This document shows positions 46,804 through 55,640 of a DNA stretch of 64,000 nt, one piece after another. The DNA comes from Pantoea septica. GTDB lineage: Bacteria; Pseudomonadota; Gammaproteobacteria; Enterobacterales; Enterobacteriaceae. The number at the start of each line of letters is the position of its first letter. Position 1 is the stretch's first letter. The stretch spans positions 98,873 to 162,872 of the forward strand of contig NZ_MLJJ01000005.1 of assembly GCF_002095575.1 (NCBI RefSeq), in the 5' to 3' direction. The position numbers were made by a program, and so were the translations under genes. The notes under the pieces were generated by a model that made no database searches, had not been told where the DNA came from, and saw only the letters and a list, made by a program, of their open reading frames with translations.

Positions 46804-47820
46804 ATGACGGACAAACAGGAAAACCCGACCAATCCCGAGCAACCTAAACCGCTGATCGATATTCAGACCGGCAATAAAACCGTTGATGGATCGATTCGTC
46901 GCGTATCGCGCTTTGCCGCCTGGTTTCAGGCGATTCCGGCGGTGGCGCACTTTATTCGCGCGCTGGAGCGCTTTAACGATCGCCTGGGCAGCCAGTTCGG
47001 CGCGGCTATCACCTACTTCTCGTTTTTGTCGTTGATTCCGATCCTGATGGTCTCTTTCGCCGCCGTGGGGTTCGTGCTGGCGTCGAACCAGGATCTGCTG
47101 TCGGGGCTGATCAATAAGATCGTCAATAGCATCAGCGATCCTACGCTCGCCACCACGCTGAAGAATACGGTGAACACCGCTATCCAGCAGCGCGCCACGG
47201 TGGGCATCACCGGTTTGCTGCTGGCGCTCTACTCCGGCATCAACTGGATGGGCAACCTGCGCGAAGCGGTACGCGCCCAGTCGCGCGACGTCTGGGAACG
47301 CAAGCCGGACGATCAGGAGAAGTTCTGGAAAAAGTATCTGCGCGATCTGATTTCGCTGATCGGCCTGATGCTGGCGCTGGTGATCACCCTGTCGCTGACC
47401 TCTATCGCCGGCGCAGCGCAGGAGGCGATCGTCAACGCGCTGGGGCTGGCGAATATCGAGTGGCTGCGCCCGGCGATGACCGCCATAGCGCTGGCGATTT
47501 CGATTATGGCCAACTATCTGCTGTTCCTGTGGATTTTCTGGATCCTGCCGCGCCACAAGCCGCGCAAGAAAGCGCTGTTTCGCGGCACGCTGCTGGCGGC
47601 TATCGGCTTTGAGATCATTAAATTCGTGATGACGCTGACGCTGCCGAAGCTCGCTTCGTCGCCCTCCGGTGCGGCCTTCGGCTCTGTGCTCGGACTGATG
47701 GCGTTCTTCTACTTCTTCGCCCGTTTGACGCTCTTCTGCGCCGCCTGGATCGCCACCGCGAAGTATAAGGACGATCCGCAGATGCCGGATTCGCGCCGCG
47801 CCTCGCGCCATCAGGTGTAA
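46804..47820 (+). CDS. yhjD: Inner membrane protein YhjD (YihY/BrkB family)
   Basis: This 338-residue protein has a hydrophilic start of about 50 residues and then six hydrophobic segments of the YihY/BrkB family. Stretches such as FNDRLGSQFGAAITYFSFLSLIPILMV and GINWMGNLREAVRAQSRDVWER match my memory of E. coli YhjD. YhjD has been linked genetically to lipid A precursor export in strains lacking Kdo; its direct function is not settled. It lies 45 bases after yhjC and 275 bases before yhjE; that last gap shows no clear feature. Confidence 0.9.
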   Translation: MTDKQENPTNPEQPKPLIDIQTGNKTVDGSIRRVSRFAAWFQAIPAVAHFIRALERFNDRLGSQFGAAITYFSFLSLIPILMVSFAAVGFVLASNQDLLSGLINKIVNSISDPTLATTLKNTVNTAIQQRATVGITGLLLALYSGINWMGNLREAVRAQSRDVWERKPDDQEKFWKKYLRDLISLIGLMLALVITLSLTSIAGAAQEAIVNALGLANIEWLRPAMTAIALAISIMANYLLFLWIFWILPRHKPRKKALFRGTLLAAIGFEIIKFVMTLTLPKLASSPSGAAFGSVLGLMAFFYFFARLTLFCAAWIATAKYKDDPQMPDSRRASRHQV

Positions 47821-48095
47821 GAAAACGTTAACGGCAGCGAAAAATTTCCCCCTTCGGCTATTTTTTAACCATCCAGCAGGATGAATAGCTGAAGGGTCAC
47901 TTTTATTTCCCCCTTTTATAGAGATTCCCGCTGCAAAAGGCGGGCTTCTCCCTGCCTTAATCCACGCATTCCATTGCAGCACAAATTATTCACTTTTTCG
48001 CCGAAAAGGCCCGTTCTGGCGCGGTTTATCAGCGTTGAATGCGGCATGCCAGGTGCGTAATATTCCTGGTCTCTATTTACAATTAAGAAACAGTT

Positions 48096-49430
48096 ATGCA
48101 AGCCTCCATCACAGAACCCCTGAAAAAGTCACAAGACGAAACGCCGGTGAATTCGCGCGGCAAGGTCGTGGTGGCCTCGCTGGTCGGCACCGCCATCGAA
48201 TTCTTCGATTTCTATATCTACGCCACGGCGGCGGTGATTGTATTTCCTCATATTTTCTTCCCGCAGGGCGACAATACCGTGGCGACGCTGCAGTCGCTGG
48301 CGACCTTCGCTATCGCCTTCGTGGCGCGCCCGATCGGCTCCGCCCTTTTCGGCCACTTCGGCGACCGCGTGGGCCGTAAGGCGACGCTGGTGGCTTCGCT
48401 GCTGACGATGGGCGTCTCTACCGTGATTATCGGCCTGCTGCCGGGCTACCAGTCGATTGGCGTCGCGGCGCCGCTGCTGCTGGCGCTGGCGCGCTTTGGC
48501 CAGGGACTCGGTCTTGGCGGCGAATGGGGCGGCGCGGCGCTGCTGGCGACGGAAAACGCGCCGGCGAAAAAGCGCGCGCTCTACGGCTCTTTTCCGCAGC
48601 TTGGCGCGCCGATCGGCTTCTTCTTCGCCAACGGCACCTTTCTCCTGCTCTCCTGGCTGCTGACCGACGAGCAGTTTATGCAGTGGGGCTGGCGCGTGCC
48701 GTTTATTCTCTCGGCGGTGCTGGTCATTATCGGCCTCTATGTACGCGTGTCGCTGCACGAAAGCCCGGTATTCGCCAAAGTGCAGAAAGAGAAGAAGCAG
48801 GTGCGGGTGCCGATCGCTGCGCTGTTGAGCAAACATCTCACCGCCACCATTCTCGGCACCTTCATCATGCTGGCGACCTATACGCTGTTCTACATTATGA
48901 CGGTCTACTCGATGAGCTACGGCACCGCGCCGGCGCCTGCGGGTCTCGGCTTCTCGCGCAACAGCTTCCTGTGGATGCTGATGATGGCGGTTATCGGTTT
49001 CGGCGTTATGGTGCCGATCGCCGGTCTGCTGGCGGATCGCTTTGGTCGTCGTAAGACCATGATCGTCATTACGCTGATGATTATCGCTTTCGCCTTCCTG
49101 TTCCCGGCGATGCTGGGTTCCGGTTCGCAGGCGCTGGTAATGGCCTTCCTGCTGCTCGGCCTGAGCGTGATGGGGCTGACCTTCGGCCCGATGGGCGCGC
49201 TGCTGCCGGAGCTGTTCCCGACCGAAGTGCGCTATACCGGCGCCTCTTTCTCCTATAACCTGTCGTCGATTCTCGGCGCCTCGGTTGCGCCTTATATCGC
49301 GACCTGGCTGAACGCCCATTACGGCTTGCAGGCGGTAGGCTACTATCTGGCGTCCATGGCGGCGCTGACGCTGATTGCGCTCATCGCCTGTAAAGAGACG
49401 CGTCATCAGACGCTATACGAAGCGGTGTAA
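48096..49430 (+). CDS. yhjE: MFS transporter YhjE (metabolite:H+ symporter family)
   Basis: This 444-residue protein with twelve membrane segments belongs to the MHS branch of the major facilitator superfamily. Signatures are GTAIEFFDFYIYATAAVIVFP near residue 35, GHFGDRVGRKATL, the GQGLGLGGEWGGA block near 140 and RYTGASFSYNLSSILGAS near 380. Relatives carry dicarboxylates, osmolytes or shikimate; the substrate of YhjE is unknown. A strong terminator follows. The synteny yhjC-yhjD-yhjE is as in E. coli. Confidence 0.9.
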   Translation: MQASITEPLKKSQDETPVNSRGKVVVASLVGTAIEFFDFYIYATAAVIVFPHIFFPQGDNTVATLQSLATFAIAFVARPIGSALFGHFGDRVGRKATLVASLLTMGVSTVIIGLLPGYQSIGVAAPLLLALARFGQGLGLGGEWGGAALLATENAPAKKRALYGSFPQLGAPIGFFFANGTFLLLSWLLTDEQFMQWGWRVPFILSAVLVIIGLYVRVSLHESPVFAKVQKEKKQVRVPIAALLSKHLTATILGTFIMLATYTLFYIMTVYSMSYGTAPAPAGLGFSRNSFLWMLMMAVIGFGVMVPIAGLLADRFGRRKTMIVITLMIIAFAFLFPAMLGSGSQALVMAFLLLGLSVMGLTFGPMGALLPELFPTEVRYTGASFSYNLSSILGASVAPYIATWLNAHYGLQAVGYYLASMAALTLIALIACKETRHQTLYEAV

Positions 49431-49442
49431 GCGAAATCAGGA

Positions 49443-49467
49443 AACCCGGCTAAGGCCGGGTTTTTTG
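49443..49467 (+). terminator. Intrinsic terminator of yhjE
   Basis: AACCCGGC-TAAG-GCCGGGTTTTTT forms a strong stem and T-run 13 bases after the yhjE stop. Confidence 0.92.
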
Positions 49468-49510
49468 TCATGTTATAGTTCCTGCAGTTTCGGTATGCAG
49501 GAAAAGAACC

Positions 49511-50431
49511 ATGGCGACGGCAGCGCACCTGATTAGCAGTAACCTTCCCAGCGTTAAACAACTTCAGTGCTTTCTCGCCGTCGCGTACGAGCTCAATTTC
49601 CGCCGGGCCGCCGAGCGCCTCAACATGACTCAGCCTCCCCTGACGCGTCATATCCAGAGCCTGGAAGCGCTGCTCCACCAGCGGCTCTTCAGCCGCAGCA
49701 CTCACGCGGTGATCCTGACCGAAGACGGGCGCGCGCTGCTTGCCAGAGCAGAGAAAATTCTTGCCGATCTTGATGCCCTCAGCGTCGATTCTCTTTCCCG
49801 CCCGCATCGTCTGCGTATCGGGTTGACCCGCACGCTGGACTTTACGCGCATACCGCCTGTCGCCGCGCGGCTGGCGCAGCTGGATGCCGGCGACGAGATC
49901 GACTCGCCCGATCTGACCTCCGCCCGGCTGCTGCAGTGCCTGGCGCAGAACAGGCTCGATCTGGTGCTGACTGGAGAGAAAGGCGCCAGCGAGCAAGAGA
50001 ACGTCCGCTATCGCTGGATCTGCCGCGAGCCGCTGCTTGTCGCGCTGCCGACCACGCATCCCGCCAGCCGGCAGCAGCAGGTCTCGCTCGACGCTGTCAA
50101 CGATCTGCCGCTGTTCTGGTTCGCCAGGCGCGCCAATCCCGCCTTCTTTGATAAGTGCGAACAGGTTTTCGCAAAGCTGAAGAGGCCGCTGAAAAAAGTC
50201 AACGAGCCCGACGACTCGCTAACGATGCTGGCGTATATCGCCCGCGGCAAAGGATTCGCCCTGCTGCCGCAGTCAAAGTGCGCCTTTAATCAGGAAGGAT
50301 TGTGCTACCGGCCGCTGCGCGACGACCATGCGCAGCAGCTGCATATCGACGTTTACGCCGCAACGCGTCATAACGACGCGCGTCCAGCGCTCATGCAGGC
50401 GCTGGAGAAGCTCAGCAACGGCGCACCTTAA
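49511..50431 (+). CDS. LysR-family regulator next to an aldo/keto reductase
   Basis: This 306-residue regulator has the LysR helix-turn-helix (ELNFRRAAERLNMTQPPLTRHIQSLEALL, then FSRSTHAVILTEDG) and a type 2 periplasmic-binding effector domain. The head resembles BenM/CatM-type regulators of aromatic catabolism, but no such genes lie nearby. It sits 78 bases before an aldo/keto reductase gene in the same direction, so it may act on that gene or be co-transcribed with it. The effector is unknown. Confidence 0.85.
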   Translation: MATAAHLISSNLPSVKQLQCFLAVAYELNFRRAAERLNMTQPPLTRHIQSLEALLHQRLFSRSTHAVILTEDGRALLARAEKILADLDALSVDSLSRPHRLRIGLTRTLDFTRIPPVAARLAQLDAGDEIDSPDLTSARLLQCLAQNRLDLVLTGEKGASEQENVRYRWICREPLLVALPTTHPASRQQQVSLDAVNDLPLFWFARRANPAFFDKCEQVFAKLKRPLKKVNEPDDSLTMLAYIARGKGFALLPQSKCAFNQEGLCYRPLRDDHAQQLHIDVYAATRHNDARPALMQALEKLSNGAP

Positions 50432-50509
50432 TACCTTTTAAGCATCACAAAAACGGCAATTCTCTGCTGCTCCGCCCGGTGAAAGAATCAGACCTGGACC
50501 ACAGGAGGC

Positions 50510-51511
50510 ATGATGAAAACCCGTTACCTGGCAAGAAACTTAGAGGTCAGCGCCATCGGCTATGGTGCGATGGGCCTTAGCGAATTCTACGGCGCGGCGG
50601 ACGATGCGCAGTCGCTGCGTGTTTTACACGCACTCATCGAGCTGGGCCAGACCTTTATCGATACGGCGGATCAGTACGGCCGCGGCCACAATGAAGCGCT
50701 TATCGGGCAGTTCCTGGCCGGGCTGAATAACGCCACGCGCGACAAGATGCACGTCGCCACCAAATGCGGCATCGAGCGCGCGGCAGACGAAGCTTACAGC
50801 CGCACCATCAACAACCGGCCGGCGTATATTACCCGCTGCTGTCACGACTCCCTTAAGCGGCTTGGCGTCGAACGCATCGACCTTTTCTATCTCCATCGCG
50901 TCAGCCAGGCGACGCCGATCGAAGAGAGCATGGCGTGCCTGAGCCGCCTGGTGAAAGAGGGAAAGATAAAACATATCGGGCTGTGCGAAGTCTCTGCCGC
51001 GACTCTGCGCCGCGCGCACGCCGTTCATCCTGTCGCCGCCCTGCAGACGGAATATTCCCTGTGGACGCGCGACGTCGAGGAGGCGATTCTGCCGACGGTT
51101 AAGGCGCTGGATATCGGGCTTGTCGCTTACTCGCCGCTGGGCCGCGGTTTTCTGACCGGCAAATACCTCCGCAACAGCGACTTCGCCGAAGGCGACTTCC
51201 GCAAAAACAACGGGCGCTTTCAGCAGGAGAACCTCGATCATAACGCCGCGCTGCTAAACGCGGTACGACCGCTGGCGGAGAAGTACAGCTGCACGCCGGG
51301 CCAGATAGCGCTCGCCTGGCTGCTGGCGCAGTACGCGAAGCTGGTGCCGATCCCCGGTACGAAACAGATCGGCTACCTGGTCGAAAATGCGCAGGCGGCG
51401 CAGGTGATGCTGGAGGCGGAGGACGTGGCGCTGCTGAATGGCCTCCACCAGCGCGTTCAGGTGCAGGGCGCGCGCTACACGGAGGAAGGCATGAAGGGCG
51501 TGAATGCCTGA
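50510..51511 (+). CDS. Aldo/keto reductase
   Basis: This 333-residue NADPH-dependent reductase has the TIM-barrel family set: GYGAMGLSEFYG near residue 19, FIDTADQYGRGHNE with catalytic Asp and Tyr near 50-55, the Lys in HVATKCGI and the His in FYLHRVS near 130. The cofactor end IPGTKQIGYLVENAQA is present. It is close to the AKR13 / YajO-type group acting on small aldehydes. GGAGGC precedes tandem ATG codons at 50510 and 50513. A terminator follows shared with ilvC. Confidence 0.9.
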   Translation: MMKTRYLARNLEVSAIGYGAMGLSEFYGAADDAQSLRVLHALIELGQTFIDTADQYGRGHNEALIGQFLAGLNNATRDKMHVATKCGIERAADEAYSRTINNRPAYITRCCHDSLKRLGVERIDLFYLHRVSQATPIEESMACLSRLVKEGKIKHIGLCEVSAATLRRAHAVHPVAALQTEYSLWTRDVEEAILPTVKALDIGLVAYSPLGRGFLTGKYLRNSDFAEGDFRKNNGRFQQENLDHNAALLNAVRPLAEKYSCTPGQIALAWLLAQYAKLVPIPGTKQIGYLVENAQAAQVMLEAEDVALLNGLHQRVQVQGARYTEEGMKGVNA

Positions 51512-51515
51512 TGTG

Positions 51516-51542
51516 AAAAACCCCGGGATGCCGGGGTTTTTT
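51516..51542. terminator. Bidirectional intrinsic terminator between the reductase gene and ilvC
   Basis: AAAAACCCCGG-GATG-CCGGGGTTTTTT carries A/T runs on both sides and lies between convergent genes. Confidence 0.92.
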
Positions 51543-51569
51543 AGTGCTGAAAAAGGTGGCGCGCCTGAC

Positions 51570-53045
51570 TTAGCTGGCGACGGCGATACGCTTCATATCG
51601 GTCATATAGCCGCGCAGTTTACGGCCAACGGCTTCGATCGGATGCTGGCGAATCGCTTCGTTGACGTCGCGCAGCTGCGCGTTATCAACCTGCGTGCCTT
51701 CGATCGCTTTGCCCAGGTCGCCCGGCTGCAGCGTGGTCATAAAATCTTTCAGCAGCGGCACCGCAGCGAAAGAGAAAAGATAGTTGCCGTACTCCGCGGT
51801 GTCGGAGATGACCACGTTCATTTCATACAGACGCTTACGCGCGATGGTGTTGGCGATCAGCGGCAGCTCGTGCAGCGACTCATAGTAGGCGGACTCTTCG
51901 ATAATACCCGCGTCGACCATGGTTTCGAACGCCAGCTCAACGCCCGCTTTCACCATCGCCACCATCAGAACACCTTTGTCGTAGTACTCCTGCTCTTCGA
52001 TTTTGCCGTCGAACTGCGGTGCGGTTTCAAACGCGGTTTTGCCGGTCTCTTCGCGCCAGGTCAGCAGGTTTTTATCGTCGTTGGCCCAGTCAGCCATCAT
52101 GCCGGATGAGAATTCGCCGGAGATGATATCGTCCATATGCTTCTGGAACAGCGGGGCCATAATCTCTTTCAGCTGCTCTGACAGCGCGTATGCGCGCAGT
52201 TTCGCCGGGTTGGAGAGGCGATCCATCATCAGGGTGATGCCGCCGAACTTCAGGGATTCGGTGATGGTTTCCCAGCCGAACTGGATCAGTTTTTCGGTGT
52301 AGGCCGCATCGTGGCCTTCCGCCACCAGCTTGTCGAAGCAGAGCAGCGAACCGGCCTGCAGCATGCCGCACAGAATAGTCTGCTCGCCCATCAGGTCGGA
52401 CTTCACTTCCGCGACGAAAGAGGATTCCAGCACGCCTGCGCGGTCGCCGCCGGTGGCCGCGGCCCAGGCTTTGGCGATCGCCATGCCTTCGCCTTTTGGA
52501 TCGTTTTCCGGATGTACCGCGATCAGGGTCGGCACGCCGAAACCGCGCTTGTACTCTTCGCGCACTTCGGTGCCCGGACATTTCGGCGCCACCATCACCA
52601 CGGTGATGTCTTTACGGATGGTTTCGCCCACCTCAACGATATTAAAGCCGTGCGAGTAGCCCAGCGCCGCGCCGTCTTTCATCAGCGGCTGTACCGCCTG
52701 CACGACCGCAGAGTGCTGTTTGTCCGGCGTCAGGTTAACCACCAGATCGGCCTGCGGGATCAGCTCTTCATAGGTGCCGACTTTGAAGCCGTTTTCGGTG
52801 GCCTTGCGCCAGGAGGCGCGCTTCTCGGCGATCGCTTCGGCGCGCAGCGCGTAGGAGACGTCCAGACCGGAATCACGCATGTTCAGGCCCTGGTTAAGAC
52901 CCTGCGCGCCACAGCCCACGATGACCACTTTTTTCCCTTTCAGGAAGCTGGCGCCGTCGGCGAATTCATCGCGCGCCATAAAGCGACATTTGCCTAACTG
53001 CGCTAACTGGTTGCGCAGATTCAGTGTGTTGAAGTAGTTAGCCAT
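51570..53045 (-). CDS. ilvC: Ketol-acid reductoisomerase (class II)
   Basis: This 491-residue enzyme converts acetolactate and acetohydroxybutyrate to the dihydroxy acids with NADPH and Mg2+, the second common step to valine, leucine and isoleucine. The NADPH-binding motif [29 protein letters not shown] is near residue 36. The length and the duplicated C-terminal domain mark the long class II form. Typical Mg2+/substrate regions [13 protein letters not shown] and the later [10 protein letters not shown] are intact. It is divergent from its activator gene ilvY across 162 bases holding tandem operators. Confidence 0.97.
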   Translation of the reverse strand: MANYFNTLNLRNQLAQLGKCRFMARDEFADGASFLKGKKVVIVGCGAQGLNQGLNMRDSGLDVSYALRAEAIAEKRASWRKATENGFKVGTYEELIPQADLVVNLTPDKQHSAVVQAVQPLMKDGAALGYSHGFNIVEVGETIRKDITVVMVAPKCPGTEVREEYKRGFGVPTLIAVHPENDPKGEGMAIAKAWAAATGGDRAGVLESSFVAEVKSDLMGEQTILCGMLQAGSLLCFDKLVAEGHDAAYTEKLIQFGWETITESLKFGGITLMMDRLSNPAKLRAYALSEQLKEIMAPLFQKHMDDIISGEFSSGMMADWANDDKNLLTWREETGKTAFETAPQFDGKIEEQEYYDKGVLMVAMVKAGVELAFETMVDAGIIEESAYYESLHELPLIANTIARKRLYEMNVVISDTAEYGNYLFSFAAVPLLKDFMTTLQPGDLGKAIEGTQVDNAQLRDVNEAIRQHPIEAVGRKLRGYMTDMKRIAVAS

Positions 53046-53138
53046 GGGGCACTCCGGTCAGATGTTGTGTTTGTTTTTGTCCTGTAACGGCGTGGAAAGC
53101 AGCGCCGCGAATGACCCCATCATATGACAGGAAATCTG

Positions 53139-53184
53139 TTGCTTAAATTGATATATTAGCAAGGTTACATTGCAATATTTGCAA
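53139..53184. promoter_or_regulatory. Tandem IlvY operator-like palindromes
   Basis: TTGCAA-TAT-TTGCAA (53170-53184) is a perfect palindrome. A second, looser TTGC...GCAA pair spans 53139-53162. Tandem operators in the ilvY-ilvC gap are known from E. coli, where IlvY binds both and activates ilvC with acetolactate. Sites this near the ilvY start (53208) also allow autorepression. Confidence 0.7.
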
Positions 53185-53207
53185 CACGACTTGAGAGGTT
53201 AAGGCGT

Positions 53208-54089
53208 ATGGATTTACGAGATCTGAAGCTGTTTCTCCATCTGGCTGAAAGCTGCCACTTCGGCCGCACCGCGCGCGCCATGCACGTCAGCCCGTCAACG
53301 CTCTCGCGCCAGATCCAGCGCCTCGAAGAGGATGTGGGGCACGCGCTGTTTCTGCGCGATAACCGCACCGTTGCCCTGACGGAGGCGGGCGAACGCCTGC
53401 GCCAGTTCGCTCAGCAGACGCTGCTGCAGTATCAGCAGCTGCGCCACGTGATGGATCTTAACGGCCCGTCGCTGAGCGGCGAGCTACGCCTGTTCTGCTC
53501 GGTGACCGCCGCCTATAGTCATCTGCCGCCGATTCTGGATCGCTTCCGCGCCGAGCATCCACAGGTAGAGATCAAGCTGACCACCGGCGACGCCGCCGAC
53601 GCCATTGAGATGGTGCAGTCCGGCGAGGCGGATCTGGCCATCGCCGGGCGGCCCGAGTCGCTGCCCGCCAGCATCGACTTTACGCCGCTGGGACTGATCC
53701 CGCTGGTGCTGATCGCGCCGGCGCTGCCCTGTCCGGTGCGCAGCCAGGCGACGCAGCCGTCGCCCGACTGGGCGCAGATTCCCTTTATCCTGCCCGATCA
53801 GGGTCCGGCGCGGCGCGGCATCGATCTCTGGTTTCGTCGCCGTCGCATCCCGAATCCGCAGATTTACGCCACGGTTTCCGGCCATGAGGCGATTGTCTCG
53901 ATGGTGGCGCTCGGCTGCGGCATCGCGCTTTTGCCGGACGTGGTGCTGGAGAACAGCCCGGAGCCGGTGCGCAATCGCGTGCTGACGCTGGAGAACGTGG
54001 AGTCGGTGGCGCCGCTGGAACTCGGCGTTTGCGTACAAAAAAAGCGGCTCGGGGAGCCGCTGATTCATGCCTTCTGGCACCTGCTGTAG
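53208..54089 (+). CDS. ilvY: LysR-family activator of ilvC
   Basis: This 293-residue regulator begins MDLRDLKLFLHLAESCHFGRTARAMHVSPSTLSRQIQRLEEDVG, the known IlvY head. It activates ilvC when bound to acetolactate or acetohydroxybutyrate. The effector domain contains SGHEAIVSMVALGCGIALLP near residue 225. It is divergent from ilvC as in E. coli. Its stop abuts the ilvA stop without a spacer (54089/54090), so the two convergent genes touch end to end. Confidence 0.96.
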   Translation: MDLRDLKLFLHLAESCHFGRTARAMHVSPSTLSRQIQRLEEDVGHALFLRDNRTVALTEAGERLRQFAQQTLLQYQQLRHVMDLNGPSLSGELRLFCSVTAAYSHLPPILDRFRAEHPQVEIKLTTGDAADAIEMVQSGEADLAIAGRPESLPASIDFTPLGLIPLVLIAPALPCPVRSQATQPSPDWAQIPFILPDQGPARRGIDLWFRRRRIPNPQIYATVSGHEAIVSMVALGCGIALLPDVVLENSPEPVRNRVLTLENVESVAPLELGVCVQKKRLGEPLIHAFWHLL

Positions 54090-55637
54090 CTACTGCCCAG
54101 CCAGGAAGAAACGGAACGCCGGGTTATTGGCCTCGTCGTGACAGTCGTAGCCCAGCTCCTTGAGGTAGGTTTCAAAATGCGGTTCGTTATCGCTGATTTC
54201 AAAAGCCGCCAGCACGCGGCCGTAATCGGTGCCGTGGCTGCGGTAGTGGAACAGCGAAATATTCCAGTGGGTGCCGAGCGTTTGCAGAAATTTCAGCAGC
54301 GCGCCCGGCGCCTCGGGGAATTCGAAGCTGAACAGGCGCTCGCGCAGCGGCTTCGAAGGACGTCCGCCCACCATGTAGCGCACGTGCAGCTTCGCCATCT
54401 CGTCATCGGAGAGATCCACTACCTGATAGCCGCCCTGCGTAAGCTGGCTGATAATCTCGCCGCGCTCCTCCAGCCCGCGCGTCAGGCGCACGCCGACGAA
54501 AATGCAGGCGTTGTCGGCATCGGCGTAGCGATAGTTGAATTCGGTTACCGCGCGTCCGCCCAGCGTCTGGCAGAACTTCAGGAAGCTGCCCTGCTGTTCC
54601 GGAATGGTCACCGCCAGCAGCGCTTCACGCTGTTCGCCCAGTTCGCAGCGCTCGGAGACGTAGCGCAGGCCGTGGAAGTTGACGTTGGCGCCTGAAAGAA
54701 TATGCGCCAGCCGCTCGCCTTTGATGTCGTGCTGCTGGATATATTTCTTCATGCCCGCCAGCGCCAGCGCGCCTGAGGGCTCCGCTATCGCGCGCACGTC
54801 TTCAAACAGATCTTTCATCGCCGCGCAGATGGCGTCGCTGTCGACGGTGATGATGTCGTCGAGATACTCCTGGCACAGGCGAAAGGTTTCGCTGCCGATG
54901 CGCTTTACCGCCACGCCTTCGGCAAACAGCCCGACGCGCGGCAGATCCACCGGCTCGCCCGCCTCGAGCGCCGCCTTCAGGCAGGCGGAGTCTTCCGACT
55001 CCACCGCGATAACCTGGATTTGCGGCATGAGCTGTTTGATCAGCACCGCCACGCCCGCCGCCAGGCCGCCACCGCCGACCGGCACGAAGACGCGATCGAG
55101 ATGGGCGTCCTGCTGCAGCAGCTCCATCGCCAGCGTGCCCTGACCGGCAATCACCGCCGGATGGTCAAACGGCGGCACGAAGGTATAGCCCTGCTGTTCC
55201 GCCAGCTCAATCGCTTTGGCTTTCGCCTCGTCGAAGTTAGCGCCGTAAAGGTAAGCCTCACCGCCAAATGCGCGCACCGCATCCACTTTGATGTCCGCCG
55301 TGGCCACCGGCATCACAATCAGCGATTTGATGCCGAGCCGGCTGGCGGAGAGCGCCACGCCCTGCGCGTGGTTGCCGGCCGACGCCGTAACCACGCCGCG
55401 CGCTTTCTGCTCTTCGTTCAGTCCGGCGATCATCGCGTAGGCGCCGCGCAGCTTGAAGCTGTGCACCGGCTGCCGATCCTCGCGCTTCACCAGAATGGTG
55501 TTGCCGAGACGCGATGAAATTTTTTCCATTTTTTGCAGCGGCGTCACCTGTGCGACTTCATACACGGGCGAGCGCAGCACGGCGCGCAAATATTCCGCGC
55601 CGCAGGGCGACGCAGGTAGCGGTTGAGCCTCAGCCAT
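54090..55637 (-). CDS. ilvA: Threonine deaminase, biosynthetic
   Basis: This 515-residue PLP enzyme makes 2-oxobutanoate from threonine, the committed step to isoleucine, and is inhibited by isoleucine. The PLP Lys62 lies in HSFKLRGAYAM. The glycine-rich phosphate loop is VPVGGGGLAAGV. Two C-terminal ACT-like regulatory domains follow from about residue 325 (REALLAVTIPEQQGSF, then LFSFEFPEAPGALLKFLQTLG). Length matches the E. coli enzyme. It starts three bases after ilvD and ends the ilvGMEDA operon. Confidence 0.97.
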   Translation of the reverse strand: MAEAQPLPASPCGAEYLRAVLRSPVYEVAQVTPLQKMEKISSRLGNTILVKREDRQPVHSFKLRGAYAMIAGLNEEQKARGVVTASAGNHAQGVALSASRLGIKSLIVMPVATADIKVDAVRAFGGEAYLYGANFDEAKAKAIELAEQQGYTFVPPFDHPAVIAGQGTLAMELLQQDAHLDRVFVPVGGGGLAAGVAVLIKQLMPQIQVIAVESEDSACLKAALEAGEPVDLPRVGLFAEGVAVKRIGSETFRLCQEYLDDIITVDSDAICAAMKDLFEDVRAIAEPSGALALAGMKKYIQQHDIKGERLAHILSGANVNFHGLRYVSERCELGEQREALLAVTIPEQQGSFLKFCQTLGGRAVTEFNYRYADADNACIFVGVRLTRGLEERGEIISQLTQGGYQVVDLSDDEMAKLHVRYMVGGRPSKPLRERLFSFEFPEAPGALLKFLQTLGTHWNISLFHYRSHGTDYGRVLAAFEISDNEPHFETYLKELGYDCHDEANNPAFRFFLAGQ

Positions 55638-55640
55638 CGG

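Noticed and set aside
46777..49406. Long minus-strand open frames opposite yhjD and yhjE
   Set aside because: Low-complexity Arg/Gln/His-rich translations typical of antisense shadows; the plus-strand genes are clear.
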